A DNA stretch of 64,000 nucleotides, taken from Taibaiella sp965229095 (GTDB lineage: Bacteria; Bacteroidota; Bacteroidia; Chitinophagales; Chitinophagaceae). Within the stretch, counting starts at the first letter, position 1; each line of letters begins with the position of its first letter. Both the position numbers and the translations under genes were made by a program. Below the pieces are notes generated by a model. That model had not been told where the DNA came from. It worked only from the letters and a program-made list of their open reading frames with translations, and searched no databases. The DNA lies in NCBI GenBank assembly GCA_965229095.1, contig OZ245855.1:806001-870000 (forward strand), given 5' to 3'. Below are positions 43,632 through 51,799 of the stretch, in pieces.

Positions 43632-44660
43632 ATGTGGTATTTACTCTTCTTATTTTCGCTCAGTTCAAATGTTGTTGATAACAGTTATAATGCATTTATC
43701 AACAAGGCCGAGATGGCGCTTGTCACAAATGACTGTAATACCGCGTTGATTTATTACGATTCTGCAATGAGTATCCGGCCTTTTGCTCTGGGGCAGGATA
43801 TTTACAATGCATCAATATGTGCCTTAAATACTGGTAATTATAGAAAGGCATTCGAGCTTGGTTATAAATTGGCTTATAAAGGAGTTGGCCCCCAATTTTT
43901 TCAATTCAAAAGTTGTTTTGCTCCTATTAGACAACAAAAAGGCTGGCGGGAATTTATCAAGAAAGTCCGGAAAATAAATGCAGAATTTCTGTACAGAAAT
44001 AAGGATGCATTGGCCTTAATAGATAACCTATTGCTTAGAAGTAATGGAATGCAAGCCTCCATAATTGAATTTGACGGATTGCCTGAGTTACGTTTCCGCG
44101 CTGATCTGCTCTATGATCAACTGTCAACGAATTTGGCTTCCAAAATACAAAGTGGAGGATACCTTTCAGAAGAAAAAGTTGGCATGAACGTTATCAACGA
44201 TACCATACTTTCAGCAGCGCCCCGGTTCCTCCCAATCATGCAATACCGTTCCCGGCAGTACAACGCCGATCAAGGGCCGGAGTTTCGCAAATTATTTAAA
44301 AGTGCTCTAGACAGCGGTCTGGTAAAGCCTGAGTATTTTCTTCAATTAGTCAATTGCGACCGTACCTATGAAGAAAGCCTTTCCCTGTACTACTTTGTAC
44401 TTTTCGGCTGTGACCTCTATAAAACAAAAGGTATTTCTGAATCACAGGCCAACTCTATACGTCAATCAACTGGACTCAGCAATCTTTCTGACTATCTCAA
44501 AAAGATTGAATACTCCCTCCTGCATCCAGATAGCAACTATCTTTTAAATGTCTTTGTACCGCAACAAAAAGGCGTAGTTGCTGGAGGTGAGGAATTTTCA
44601 AAATTTCTAGCCAATAATGAGCTTGTGAAGCAAGCTTTTAATCCTGATTGCCCTAAATAG
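43632..44660 (+). CDS. Secreted TPR-like protein of the graspetide locus, paralogue 2
   Basis: A protein of 342 residues, starting 7 bp after its paralogue. The N-terminus (MWYLLFLFSLSSNVVDNSYN) is hydrophobic and short, so it may be a signal or anchor. TPR-like helices include AEMALVTNDCNTALIYYDSA and QDIYNASICALNTGNYRKAF. The two copies are diverged over most of their length, which points to an old duplication with separate roles, perhaps one for each precursor. Function unknown. Confidence 0.72.
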   Translation: MWYLLFLFSLSSNVVDNSYNAFINKAEMALVTNDCNTALIYYDSAMSIRPFALGQDIYNASICALNTGNYRKAFELGYKLAYKGVGPQFFQFKSCFAPIRQQKGWREFIKKVRKINAEFLYRNKDALALIDNLLLRSNGMQASIIEFDGLPELRFRADLLYDQLSTNLASKIQSGGYLSEEKVGMNVINDTILSAAPRFLPIMQYRSRQYNADQGPEFRKLFKSALDSGLVKPEYFLQLVNCDRTYEESLSLYYFVLFGCDLYKTKGISESQANSIRQSTGLSNLSDYLKKIEYSLLHPDSNYLLNVFVPQQKGVVAGGEEFSKFLANNELVKQAFNPDCPK

Positions 44661-44662
44661 TT

Positions 44663-45568
44663 ATGGTACTAATTCATACACGACCAACAGACGAAACTAC
44701 ATTGGAGATAATCCAATGGCTTTGTTATTATAAAAAGGAATTCAGAAGACTGAATAGCGTAAATGATCTGATAGAGCTAAACATCTCCTTGAAAAAATTT
44801 TCTTCCTTTTATTTCAATGGCAAGGGAAGTATTATCCCAAATGTCACAGATCAGCCTGGTGATTTGAATGAGCAACTAAGAGATTATCTACAAAATCAGG
44901 CCGATACGGTATTAGAACACCTCATTGCCAATTTTGCCGATCATGGATTCGGGCATTCTCCATTTGGCCAAAGACGGATAAACAAACTTGAGGCACTCAA
45001 GTTGGCATCGTCGCTAGGGTTTGAAATACCATTGACCGAGATAGTGACTTCTAAAAAGCGGCTTGAGGAACTTAAAGGAACTTGGGGCCGCATCATAACA
45101 AAAAGTGTAGATAGCGGTATATCGGTTAATACTAAAACAATTCTTATAGATGGGCAAAAGACGGAAGAAGTAACAAGCGAAGTGATTAACCAAATGGCGG
45201 AAACATTCTTTCCGTCACTGATACAGCAACTTATACCCAAAGCATATGAAGTCCGCGTATTCTACTTTAGAGAACGCTTTTATTCACTCGCAACTTTTAC
45301 ACAAAAAAATGAGCTTTCCCAAATAGATGGTAGGGCAATAGATCCCAGGCGACCTAATCGCCAGGTTCCCTATGAAATATCGGGAGAGTGCCAAGCTCGA
45401 ATAACATCTCTTATGAAGAAACTTGAACTAAACTATGGCTCGTTGGATTTTATTTATACTCCCGAGGGAAGGAATGTTTTTTTAGAAGTAAATCCATATG
45501 GGCAATTCGGCTTTCTTTCGAAAGCAGGTAATTATCATATAGAAAAACAAATTGCCGAATACTTATGA
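44663..45568 (+). CDS. gwsG: GwsG-type ATP-grasp RiPP ligase
   Basis: A protein of 301 residues of the grasp-with-spasm ATP-grasp family, related to graspetide (MvdC/D-like) ligases. The nucleotide-binding elements are GRIITKSVDSGISVN and RVFYFRERFYSLATF; the metal-binding end is YGSLDFIYTPEGRNVFLEVN followed by GQFGF. It should phosphorylate acidic side chains of the precursor core and join them to Ser/Thr/Lys. It follows the paralogue by 2 bp and its stop overlaps a small ORF as ATGA. Confidence 0.9.
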   Translation: MVLIHTRPTDETTLEIIQWLCYYKKEFRRLNSVNDLIELNISLKKFSSFYFNGKGSIIPNVTDQPGDLNEQLRDYLQNQADTVLEHLIANFADHGFGHSPFGQRRINKLEALKLASSLGFEIPLTEIVTSKKRLEELKGTWGRIITKSVDSGISVNTKTILIDGQKTEEVTSEVINQMAETFFPSLIQQLIPKAYEVRVFYFRERFYSLATFTQKNELSQIDGRAIDPRRPNRQVPYEISGECQARITSLMKKLELNYGSLDFIYTPEGRNVFLEVNPYGQFGFLSKAGNYHIEKQIAEYL

Positions 45569-45747
45569 AGTTGGAAAAATTGATAGCCGAAAAAACTATA
45601 GCAAAGCTTCCCGTCAGTTTCCAATATTTTAAACCACTTGACATAACGGGCAGTCTTTTCGTAAACCGCTATGTAGGGATTAAACGCTACCAAAGCCCTC
45701 GATGCAGGGTGCATCCTCCATTAAAGCCCATCTCCAAAATTATCTGA
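45565..45747 (+). CDS. Small translationally coupled ORF between GwsG and GwsS
   Basis: A basic 60-residue ORF (MKLEKLIAEKTIAKLPVSFQ at the start). Its ATG overlaps the GwsG stop as ATGA, and its stop lies 2 bp before the GwsS ATG at 45750. This perfect packing suggests it is translated, either as a real small protein or as a coupling leader. No family is recognised and the C-terminal half (PRCRVHPPLKPISKII) has no clear structure. It could instead be a degenerate gene. Confidence 0.45.
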   Translation: MKLEKLIAEKTIAKLPVSFQYFKPLDITGSLFVNRYVGIKRYQSPRCRVHPPLKPISKII

Positions 45748-45749
45748 TA

Positions 45750-46820
45750 ATGGACCAGACGCTTCCTTTTAAACTGTTTGCCACCTGTATTCCTGTAAAA
45801 GGAAACCAAAGAAGTACTATATGTGACCTACAAAGAAATCGCGTGCATTTGATACCCAATTCACTTTACGAATTACTTCAGGAAACTCTGGGACAATCCC
45901 TGATGCAGATCAAAAGCATTTATGGGAATGAACATGATGAAACAATAGACGAATATTTTACCTTCCTAGAAAAAGAAGAGCTAATTTTTTATACGAATCA
46001 TCCAGAAAAATTCCCGCCCATATCCCTTGATTATGTTAGTAATTCCCAAATCTCAAACGCAATCCTAGACATTGACCAGAATTCATGCTACGATGTGGTA
46101 GAAGTTATCCGGCAGCTCGATTTGTTAAATTGTAAGTACCTGGAGATTCGCAGCTACTCTCCCCGTAAACCACTTTTTTTCGCAAGAATACTCGAAGCAG
46201 CCAAAACTTCCACAGTCATATCTATTGGTATCATTAACGCCTTTGAACAAGGAATAACGGAAAACGAATGGCTGGATTTATGTGAGGCCCATAAAAGGGT
46301 CACTTCAATATTTATTCACAATAGCCCAGATGAAAAGGAACTATCATCTCCAAATCTATTGACGCCAATATGCTATATTACAAAGGCCATTACCAGCGAG
46401 AAATGTTGTGGCCAAATTGATCAAGGCCGATTTATTTCATATACCGAGACGTTTTCGGAATTTAAGCACTTTAATAGCTGCCTTAATGAAAAAATAAGTA
46501 TAGATAGTTGTGGTCTCATTAAGAATTGTCCCTCTATGAACGAAAATTTCGGCAATGTTAATGATACAGCATTAGCCGGTGTTTTAGAAAACAGTGACTT
46601 CAAGAGAAGATGGAATATCACTAAAGATCAAATTTCAATTTGTAAGGATTGCGAATTCAGATATGTTTGCACAGATTGCCGTGCTTATTTGGATGATCCA
46701 GAGAATGAGATGAGCAAACCACTAAAATGTGGCTATAACCCAAATAGCTGCACCTGGGAAGAATGGAGTACCAACCCGTTAAAAAAAGAGGCCATTGGTT
46801 ATTATCGAATTCAAGTCTGA
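45750..46820 (+). CDS. gwsS: GwsS-type SPASM-domain peptide maturase
   Basis: About 356 residues from the ATG at 45750 (MDQTLPFKLFATCIPVKGNQ). The N-terminal region contains RSTICDLQRNRVHLIP, typical of GRASP-with-SPASM partners. The radical-SAM CxxxCxxC cluster is not present. The C-terminal SPASM region is intact, with Cys in NCPSMNENFGNV, DQISICKDCEFRYVCTDCRA and KPLKCGYNPNSC, enough for auxiliary Fe-S binding. It probably binds the peptide or supports the ligase. An upstream in-frame start at 45702 would overlap the small ORF. Confidence 0.88.
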   Translation: MDQTLPFKLFATCIPVKGNQRSTICDLQRNRVHLIPNSLYELLQETLGQSLMQIKSIYGNEHDETIDEYFTFLEKEELIFYTNHPEKFPPISLDYVSNSQISNAILDIDQNSCYDVVEVIRQLDLLNCKYLEIRSYSPRKPLFFARILEAAKTSTVISIGIINAFEQGITENEWLDLCEAHKRVTSIFIHNSPDEKELSSPNLLTPICYITKAITSEKCCGQIDQGRFISYTETFSEFKHFNSCLNEKISIDSCGLIKNCPSMNENFGNVNDTALAGVLENSDFKRRWNITKDQISICKDCEFRYVCTDCRAYLDDPENEMSKPLKCGYNPNSCTWEEWSTNPLKKEAIGYYRIQV

Positions 46821-46915
46821 ACAAACAGGAATATCGAAAAACAACATTTTTTCGTGAATAAATAAACATACCATCACTATTGGACTTGCCATCCTACAGT
46901 TGAAATTAAATTTGT

Positions 46916-46963
46916 TTAGGTGGCGAGCAATGCCACCCTTTCAGCCCACAGGTTCTTAATTTT
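46916..46963 (-). pseudogene. Remnant of an integrase 3' end
   Basis: The minus strand encodes KIKNLWAERVALLAT and a stop. The intact integrase at 51800-53200 ends KIKELWAEREALLSA and a stop; the DNA also matches (shared runs AGCAATGCC and CCCTTTCAGCCCACA). Nothing of the upstream integrase remains, because the lanB gene takes over, in a different frame, from about 46964. This marks a recombination junction. Confidence 0.75.
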
Positions 46964-49781
46964 CTTTATCGTTAGTGAGGCTGCTTTTCTTAGTTAAATA
47001 CTGCTGTCTTTTCCAGTCGAGCGATAGAAAATTATAAAATAGCATCTCATGCGTTCTTTGCCGGTCAACAAACGATCGGTTAATGTGCATGTGCAACAGG
47101 TCACCCAAGATTTTGGGACGGATCAATTCCGGGTAGCCGGCAATAACCTCAATAAAAGATGCTTTTAACCGTTCATAAAGTGTTGCTGCCGTAAAACCAA
47201 GGCTGGGAGGGGGCTCTTTATAGAACGTTTTGTAACGATTGTTGATCTCTTTGAACTGAAGCTGTTTAATATTGTGTTCTAGGTTGTAGGCATTTGTCAT
47301 TTTTTCTAAAAAGTGGGAAAGTGCCGTGGGAGCTATGATTCCGCTGTTTGCAGTTGATAGAAATAGCTCAATACACAACCGATATTTAGCACTATCCGGG
47401 AACATCTCCTGAATCATACAAAGCACAAACTCACTATCCTGATAGAAATGCGCTTCCACTGCATCCATATGCAAGGGATGATAGCGGTGCACCTCTTTTT
47501 TATAAGTGCATAGCTTTATATCGCTTACAAAACCACTTTCCAGTTCAGCGCTTAACACAGCAGACAATGCCTGCACTATACCATAGCCGTTGTCAGTATT
47601 CTTTATCTGCAGCCGGAGCCGGATATGATCCCCGTTTTCGTTATAGCGTATGAAAAACCATTTGATAATAGAATCTCGTTGCTGCTCTATAAAACCTTTG
47701 ATTTTATACTCCAGGAGATCATCAGCTCTATAGGGGGTGGTATAAATTTCAAAATATAGCCAGTCCTTTCCCGGGGGCAGCCATTGTTTTGTTGCGATTG
47801 CCGGAAAATCTTTCTGCACCCTGGTAAGTGGCTGCGCTATGGACTGATCATGCTGCAAGGTTAATATTATCTGCGGAAGATAGGGGGTGTCGTATTCGTC
47901 CTTGACTATAGAACATTGGGGCAATGCAGCTTCTTCAATTATCAGGCTATTATCTTTTGCTTTCTCCAAAAGGGAAACAAGCAAACCCGCATCAGCCGGA
48001 GCATCTGTATCTAAAAGTAAGGTCTGGTCAGCGGTACCGATTTTTACATATCGCACGGTTTCAACGGCCTGAAGGTAGTTTCTTAAATCCAGTATTTTTT
48101 CCGTCTCATCCTTTCCCTCCTCAATGATAGTTTTTGGTAGCCGCCAGGCAGCGGGAGAAACAATGATATTTTTATACTGTACCCGGGGGTAGTAAGAAAG
48201 ATTCGGTATTTCGTTTGAAAGTTTTAGCTGCAATGAGGTGACCAGGCTTTGAGTCTGAATGTCCATCAGCAAACGAAATAAGGGAAGGTCTGAGCGTTGG
48301 TAATTATAAGCGGTAGCCATACGAGGTAATAGTCTACAATTCAAAGACTGGGACCGGAGTCTTATTTCGTTCCCTTGCAGGCCCAAGTAAATGTCATTTA
48401 TGAGAAGCGGGCATTCTGACGTATCGTAATTGAGAATATTTAGTTGAAGTTTGTAAATAGCTGGTCTGCGGTTAATATTATCGACCTTAACCTCTTTAGT
48501 GTAACCAATATCAAAAAACAGTACCTCCGGGTTTGCCGCCTGTTCACGGTCTGCAATTTCCTGGCAAAGTGATTTTACTTCCGGGATAGCATGAGCAAAG
48601 CGACCATAGATAGCATTAGCTGTGGCACTACCCATAAAATCCAGGAAAAGCAGGTCATCCGCTACGGTGCAACCTACCGCTATACTATTGGGTAACGGTT
48701 TATCGGAAGTATGATCTGGCAACAATGTTTCCAGCGTCAACGGTTGTTTATTCTTGCTGTTTTCCAGGATATGCCGATAAAGTATTTCTCTTTGCGAATT
48801 GTTGGGTAGGATTGGTTCAACGGCTCCGCCGCCCAGGAATGCCTCCAGCGATGTGCTGGCTTCATGTTGTGCCATATCCCCATAACCAATGCCAGCCTCC
48901 GGGTCTAAGGCTAACATAAGCGGTACTTCCTGCTGTTCAAATTTTCCGGCAAAGCGTTCCTTAAATTGCGTTAACACTTCTGGTTCATGAGAGGGAGTTA
49001 ATACCTGTAATAGATTTGCCAGGGCTGGCAAATGCCGGAAAAGCCGTTGATCTAATTTGCCCTGCAATATTTTCCTTTCTGCAATGATGTATTGGCTGTC
49101 CCCGATATTTTCTCTTTTTGTTCTTTGAAAATAGTCGTCTCCAATGATGTTCCGGTTCTGGCTGGTAAGTATCAACTGGAGAGCGATCAGGTCGGACAGG
49201 TAATCATTGAGTATATCCTTTTCAATCGTACCGGCTACTTTGTCCAGAAGTTTGGCATAAGAAACCGGGATAGCGCAGTTTTCGAGAATAAGTTGAATCA
49301 TTGGATCATCATCCACCGCGCTCATAATATAATTTTCCTCCTGCTGCTGAATAAAACGTATTTCTTCCTGTAGCTTATAATAACTACTGTTCGCAAAAAG
49401 CACTAATCCAGGGTCATTTACGTCCTGGATAGGTCCGTCAGGAGCGTTCCAATCAGGAAATGAATGTAAGGTAGGCTGAGCGGGTATCAAAACGGCATTG
49501 CCCTGTTCAATGGCACATTCAGCAAGGCCCACAGCAGCAAAGGCGCCATAAGGCGTACTTCGGAAGCAAGCGCGGTTAAAATATTTTTGTACCGTATGAT
49601 AGACCTTTGGGCCTGCATGGTCCAGATTTTCATGCGATAGATCTTTTATGACTTCAAAAAAAGCGGGAGAGGAGTCGCGGATGAGGGCCTTTAATTCTTC
49701 CCACTTTTCGGCTAGGTTGCTATTAATGGAAAATCGCGGAGTCCTAATTAATACTCGGTTGTTAAGTGCAAGCGTTGTCAT
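46956..49781 (-). CDS. lanB: Class I lantibiotic dehydratase (LanB)
   Basis: A protein of 941 residues. The N-terminal glutamylation domain has the signature FNRACFRSTPYGAFAAVGLA. The C-terminal elimination (SpaB_C/thiopeptide-type) domain has WLYFEIYTTPYRADDLLEYK and RYNENGDHIRLRLQIK. LanB uses glutamyl-tRNA to dehydrate Ser/Thr in a precursor peptide. No LanC cyclase or transporter adjoins it. Its stop lies inside an integrase remnant, so neighbours may have been lost. GTGAAA repeats upstream suggest control by the LytTR regulator. Confidence 0.9.
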   Translation of the reverse strand: MTTLALNNRVLIRTPRFSINSNLAEKWEELKALIRDSSPAFFEVIKDLSHENLDHAGPKVYHTVQKYFNRACFRSTPYGAFAAVGLAECAIEQGNAVLIPAQPTLHSFPDWNAPDGPIQDVNDPGLVLFANSSYYKLQEEIRFIQQQEENYIMSAVDDDPMIQLILENCAIPVSYAKLLDKVAGTIEKDILNDYLSDLIALQLILTSQNRNIIGDDYFQRTKRENIGDSQYIIAERKILQGKLDQRLFRHLPALANLLQVLTPSHEPEVLTQFKERFAGKFEQQEVPLMLALDPEAGIGYGDMAQHEASTSLEAFLGGGAVEPILPNNSQREILYRHILENSKNKQPLTLETLLPDHTSDKPLPNSIAVGCTVADDLLFLDFMGSATANAIYGRFAHAIPEVKSLCQEIADREQAANPEVLFFDIGYTKEVKVDNINRRPAIYKLQLNILNYDTSECPLLINDIYLGLQGNEIRLRSQSLNCRLLPRMATAYNYQRSDLPLFRLLMDIQTQSLVTSLQLKLSNEIPNLSYYPRVQYKNIIVSPAAWRLPKTIIEEGKDETEKILDLRNYLQAVETVRYVKIGTADQTLLLDTDAPADAGLLVSLLEKAKDNSLIIEEAALPQCSIVKDEYDTPYLPQIILTLQHDQSIAQPLTRVQKDFPAIATKQWLPPGKDWLYFEIYTTPYRADDLLEYKIKGFIEQQRDSIIKWFFIRYNENGDHIRLRLQIKNTDNGYGIVQALSAVLSAELESGFVSDIKLCTYKKEVHRYHPLHMDAVEAHFYQDSEFVLCMIQEMFPDSAKYRLCIELFLSTANSGIIAPTALSHFLEKMTNAYNLEHNIKQLQFKEINNRYKTFYKEPPPSLGFTAATLYERLKASFIEVIAGYPELIRPKILGDLLHMHINRSFVDRQRTHEMLFYNFLSLDWKRQQYLTKKSSLTNDKEN

Positions 49782-49824
49782 TTTGGAAGCTAACTCGCAC
49801 CAGGTTCATTCTGAAATTTATTTC

Positions 49825-49851
49825 GTGAAACGTGGTTTTAAGGGTGTGAAA
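49825..49851. promoter_or_regulatory. Two GTGAAA repeats 21 bp apart upstream of lanB
   Basis: TTCGTGAAAC (49822) and GGTGTGAAAC (49843) form a direct repeat with a 21-bp period, 45-70 bp upstream of the lanB ATG. Relative to lanB transcription they read GTTTCAC. Both words occur in the array at 41020-41070. Confidence 0.6.
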
Positions 49852-49886
49852 CAGTTTTTGGTAGCATTCGCGTAGTTTATTAGAGA

Positions 49887-51737
49887 CTATCCAGCTTTAT
49901 GATCTGGCTCTTTCTCTACAAGCGGGAAGTTTAGTTCAAAAAAATCATCATCCATCCATTTGCTTTGTGTATCTCCGCTTTCTGTTTGGGTTAAGTATTT
50001 TGCTGGAATGGGCTGTGTAAAATATTCACCGAATCCGCTATTTGCAACAGCTTGATAAATTTTGTCCATATGCTCTGTAAAGCGAGTAACGAAATTATTG
50101 TATCTCGAATTTCCATTTACCAATGATTGCAACTGCGCTTTTAAAGCATTGAGGTCATACTTTTCAATTAAAGACTTGATATAAACTAAGGTAACTTCTG
50201 CATCGATTTTGTTTCCCGAAAAATTCAATAATTCATACTTAAGAGATAAAGCATGGATCATATTTTCTCTATGCTCTAAGGTATTATATCCGTTTACTAT
50301 TTTGTCAATCCTTTCGGCTTCTTCCGCCAGGATCTTCAATTCTTCGGTATTCAATTTCCCTTTCACACTAAGTGTAGGGCTATCCCAATTAGCCAAAACA
50401 AAGAACCTGAACAGCTTTTGATATACCCATTCCGAAATATCCATCGCAATATTGCTTGCTGCAAGAAAGTTCTGTGTTTCTAAACAATACCTTAAGGCTG
50501 ATCTTAATCGGTCGCTGTGTAAATCGTCCAATTCCTTCCATTTTTTATACACATTGGTGGCTTTTAAGTCTGGGATTCTCCCACATAACGTTACAAAGTT
50601 CAATGGAAGATTATGCAGTAGCTGTTTCTCTTCAATGTTGAGAATGATAGAATAGGCCCTTATTCTTATATGGGTATTATTAGGTTCTTCTGCAATAAGT
50701 GCTGCAATTTTATCCCGTAGCGGTTTACTCCCGGTAGTGCCAGATTCGTTATCTTCTATAAATTGCGTATAGGTCTTTTCCAATTCAAGAAATGATCCTA
50801 GTTCTTCTGTCTGCATCAATTCAGAAATTTCTCTTTTAAAGTCTGCTTCACTCATCATTCCTAAAAGGTACCTTGCTTGTAGGTAAGTATAAACCAACAT
50901 TGATTTAATTGTCGGTTCAAACGAAGCCGCTGAACCGTATGCTAATTTTAAAAACTCAATGGCTTTAAATAGACTTGCCTGCTGAAAGTAGGCAACGCCA
51001 CACACCATGTTAAATATCGGTGATGCTATTGTTCGAGGGTGGGTGCGTTGCTCAATTTCCACGATTCGTTTATATTCGGAACGATTTAAAAGCAAAAGAC
51101 CATACCGTTCTATAAATTCCATATTCTGCTCAACACTGTACACATCATTGTCATCATCAATAACTATCCCGGTTTGTTTTGGATTGGCAAAAGGTGAATT
51201 TAAATGAGCGTTGAATTTCCTTAATAATAGTCCATTTTCAAGCGTTTCCCGGTAGATTTCTTTAATAGCATCAGGAGTGAGATGTCTAAGGAATTTTATT
51301 TTGAACTGTTTAGGGTGCTTTTTCTGCTGATATTTTTGGGTAAGCGCCTGGAACACTTTATATGCTGCCTCAAAATAAAAAATACCACTTGCGTGGTCGT
51401 ATAGAACGTAATAAGCGGGCATGCCATAATTAAGCAAGTAATTAATATTGGATACTTCGACGGGATATGAAATAGATTGCTCCTTATTAATTTTTACAGT
51501 TGCTGTAGATTTCAACTGAATAACAAAACGGAAATTAGTATAGGCATTATCCTGTTTCAATTCCACAACTAAGTCAATTCCTTTATCCCGCTGTAATTCC
51601 TGTCTTACCTCAAATAAACTAGGTTCAAACAACAAGGACAGTTTATTTCTGGAGATTGTTTCCAAATCTTCAGCAGCATTTGCGATTGGCAAGGACACCT
51701 TTGGTGAAATGTTTTCTTTCATTCTATCATTAATCAT
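49887..51737 (-). CDS. DUF4365-like nuclease-fold protein with helical repeat region
   Basis: About 616 residues from the ATG at 51737 (the frame is open to a TTG at 51749). Residues about 15-165 resemble DUF4365, a PD-(D/E)XK-related domain: QRDKGIDLVVELKQDN followed by FRFVIQLKSTATVKI gives the Asp and the Q-x-K pair. The remaining 450 residues are helical, TPR-like. It lies between lanB and the integrase, the usual place for defence cargo on islands. Anti-phage activity is inference; no assay-type evidence can be read here. Confidence 0.7.
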   Translation of the reverse strand: MINDRMKENISPKVSLPIANAAEDLETISRNKLSLLFEPSLFEVRQELQRDKGIDLVVELKQDNAYTNFRFVIQLKSTATVKINKEQSISYPVEVSNINYLLNYGMPAYYVLYDHASGIFYFEAAYKVFQALTQKYQQKKHPKQFKIKFLRHLTPDAIKEIYRETLENGLLLRKFNAHLNSPFANPKQTGIVIDDDNDVYSVEQNMEFIERYGLLLLNRSEYKRIVEIEQRTHPRTIASPIFNMVCGVAYFQQASLFKAIEFLKLAYGSAASFEPTIKSMLVYTYLQARYLLGMMSEADFKREISELMQTEELGSFLELEKTYTQFIEDNESGTTGSKPLRDKIAALIAEEPNNTHIRIRAYSIILNIEEKQLLHNLPLNFVTLCGRIPDLKATNVYKKWKELDDLHSDRLRSALRYCLETQNFLAASNIAMDISEWVYQKLFRFFVLANWDSPTLSVKGKLNTEELKILAEEAERIDKIVNGYNTLEHRENMIHALSLKYELLNFSGNKIDAEVTLVYIKSLIEKYDLNALKAQLQSLVNGNSRYNNFVTRFTEHMDKIYQAVANSGFGEYFTQPIPAKYLTQTESGDTQSKWMDDDFFELNFPLVEKEPDHKAG

Positions 51738-51799
51738 GTATCTCGTCAAAATTAGGATAACGAAATTAATATTGATTGCCAGAACAATGAATATATCTA

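Noticed and set aside
46840..46865. Third LytTR-type site near TTCGTGAATA at 46851
   Set aside because: Only one copy is present, with no partner at 21 bp, so it does not meet the tandem-repeat criterion.
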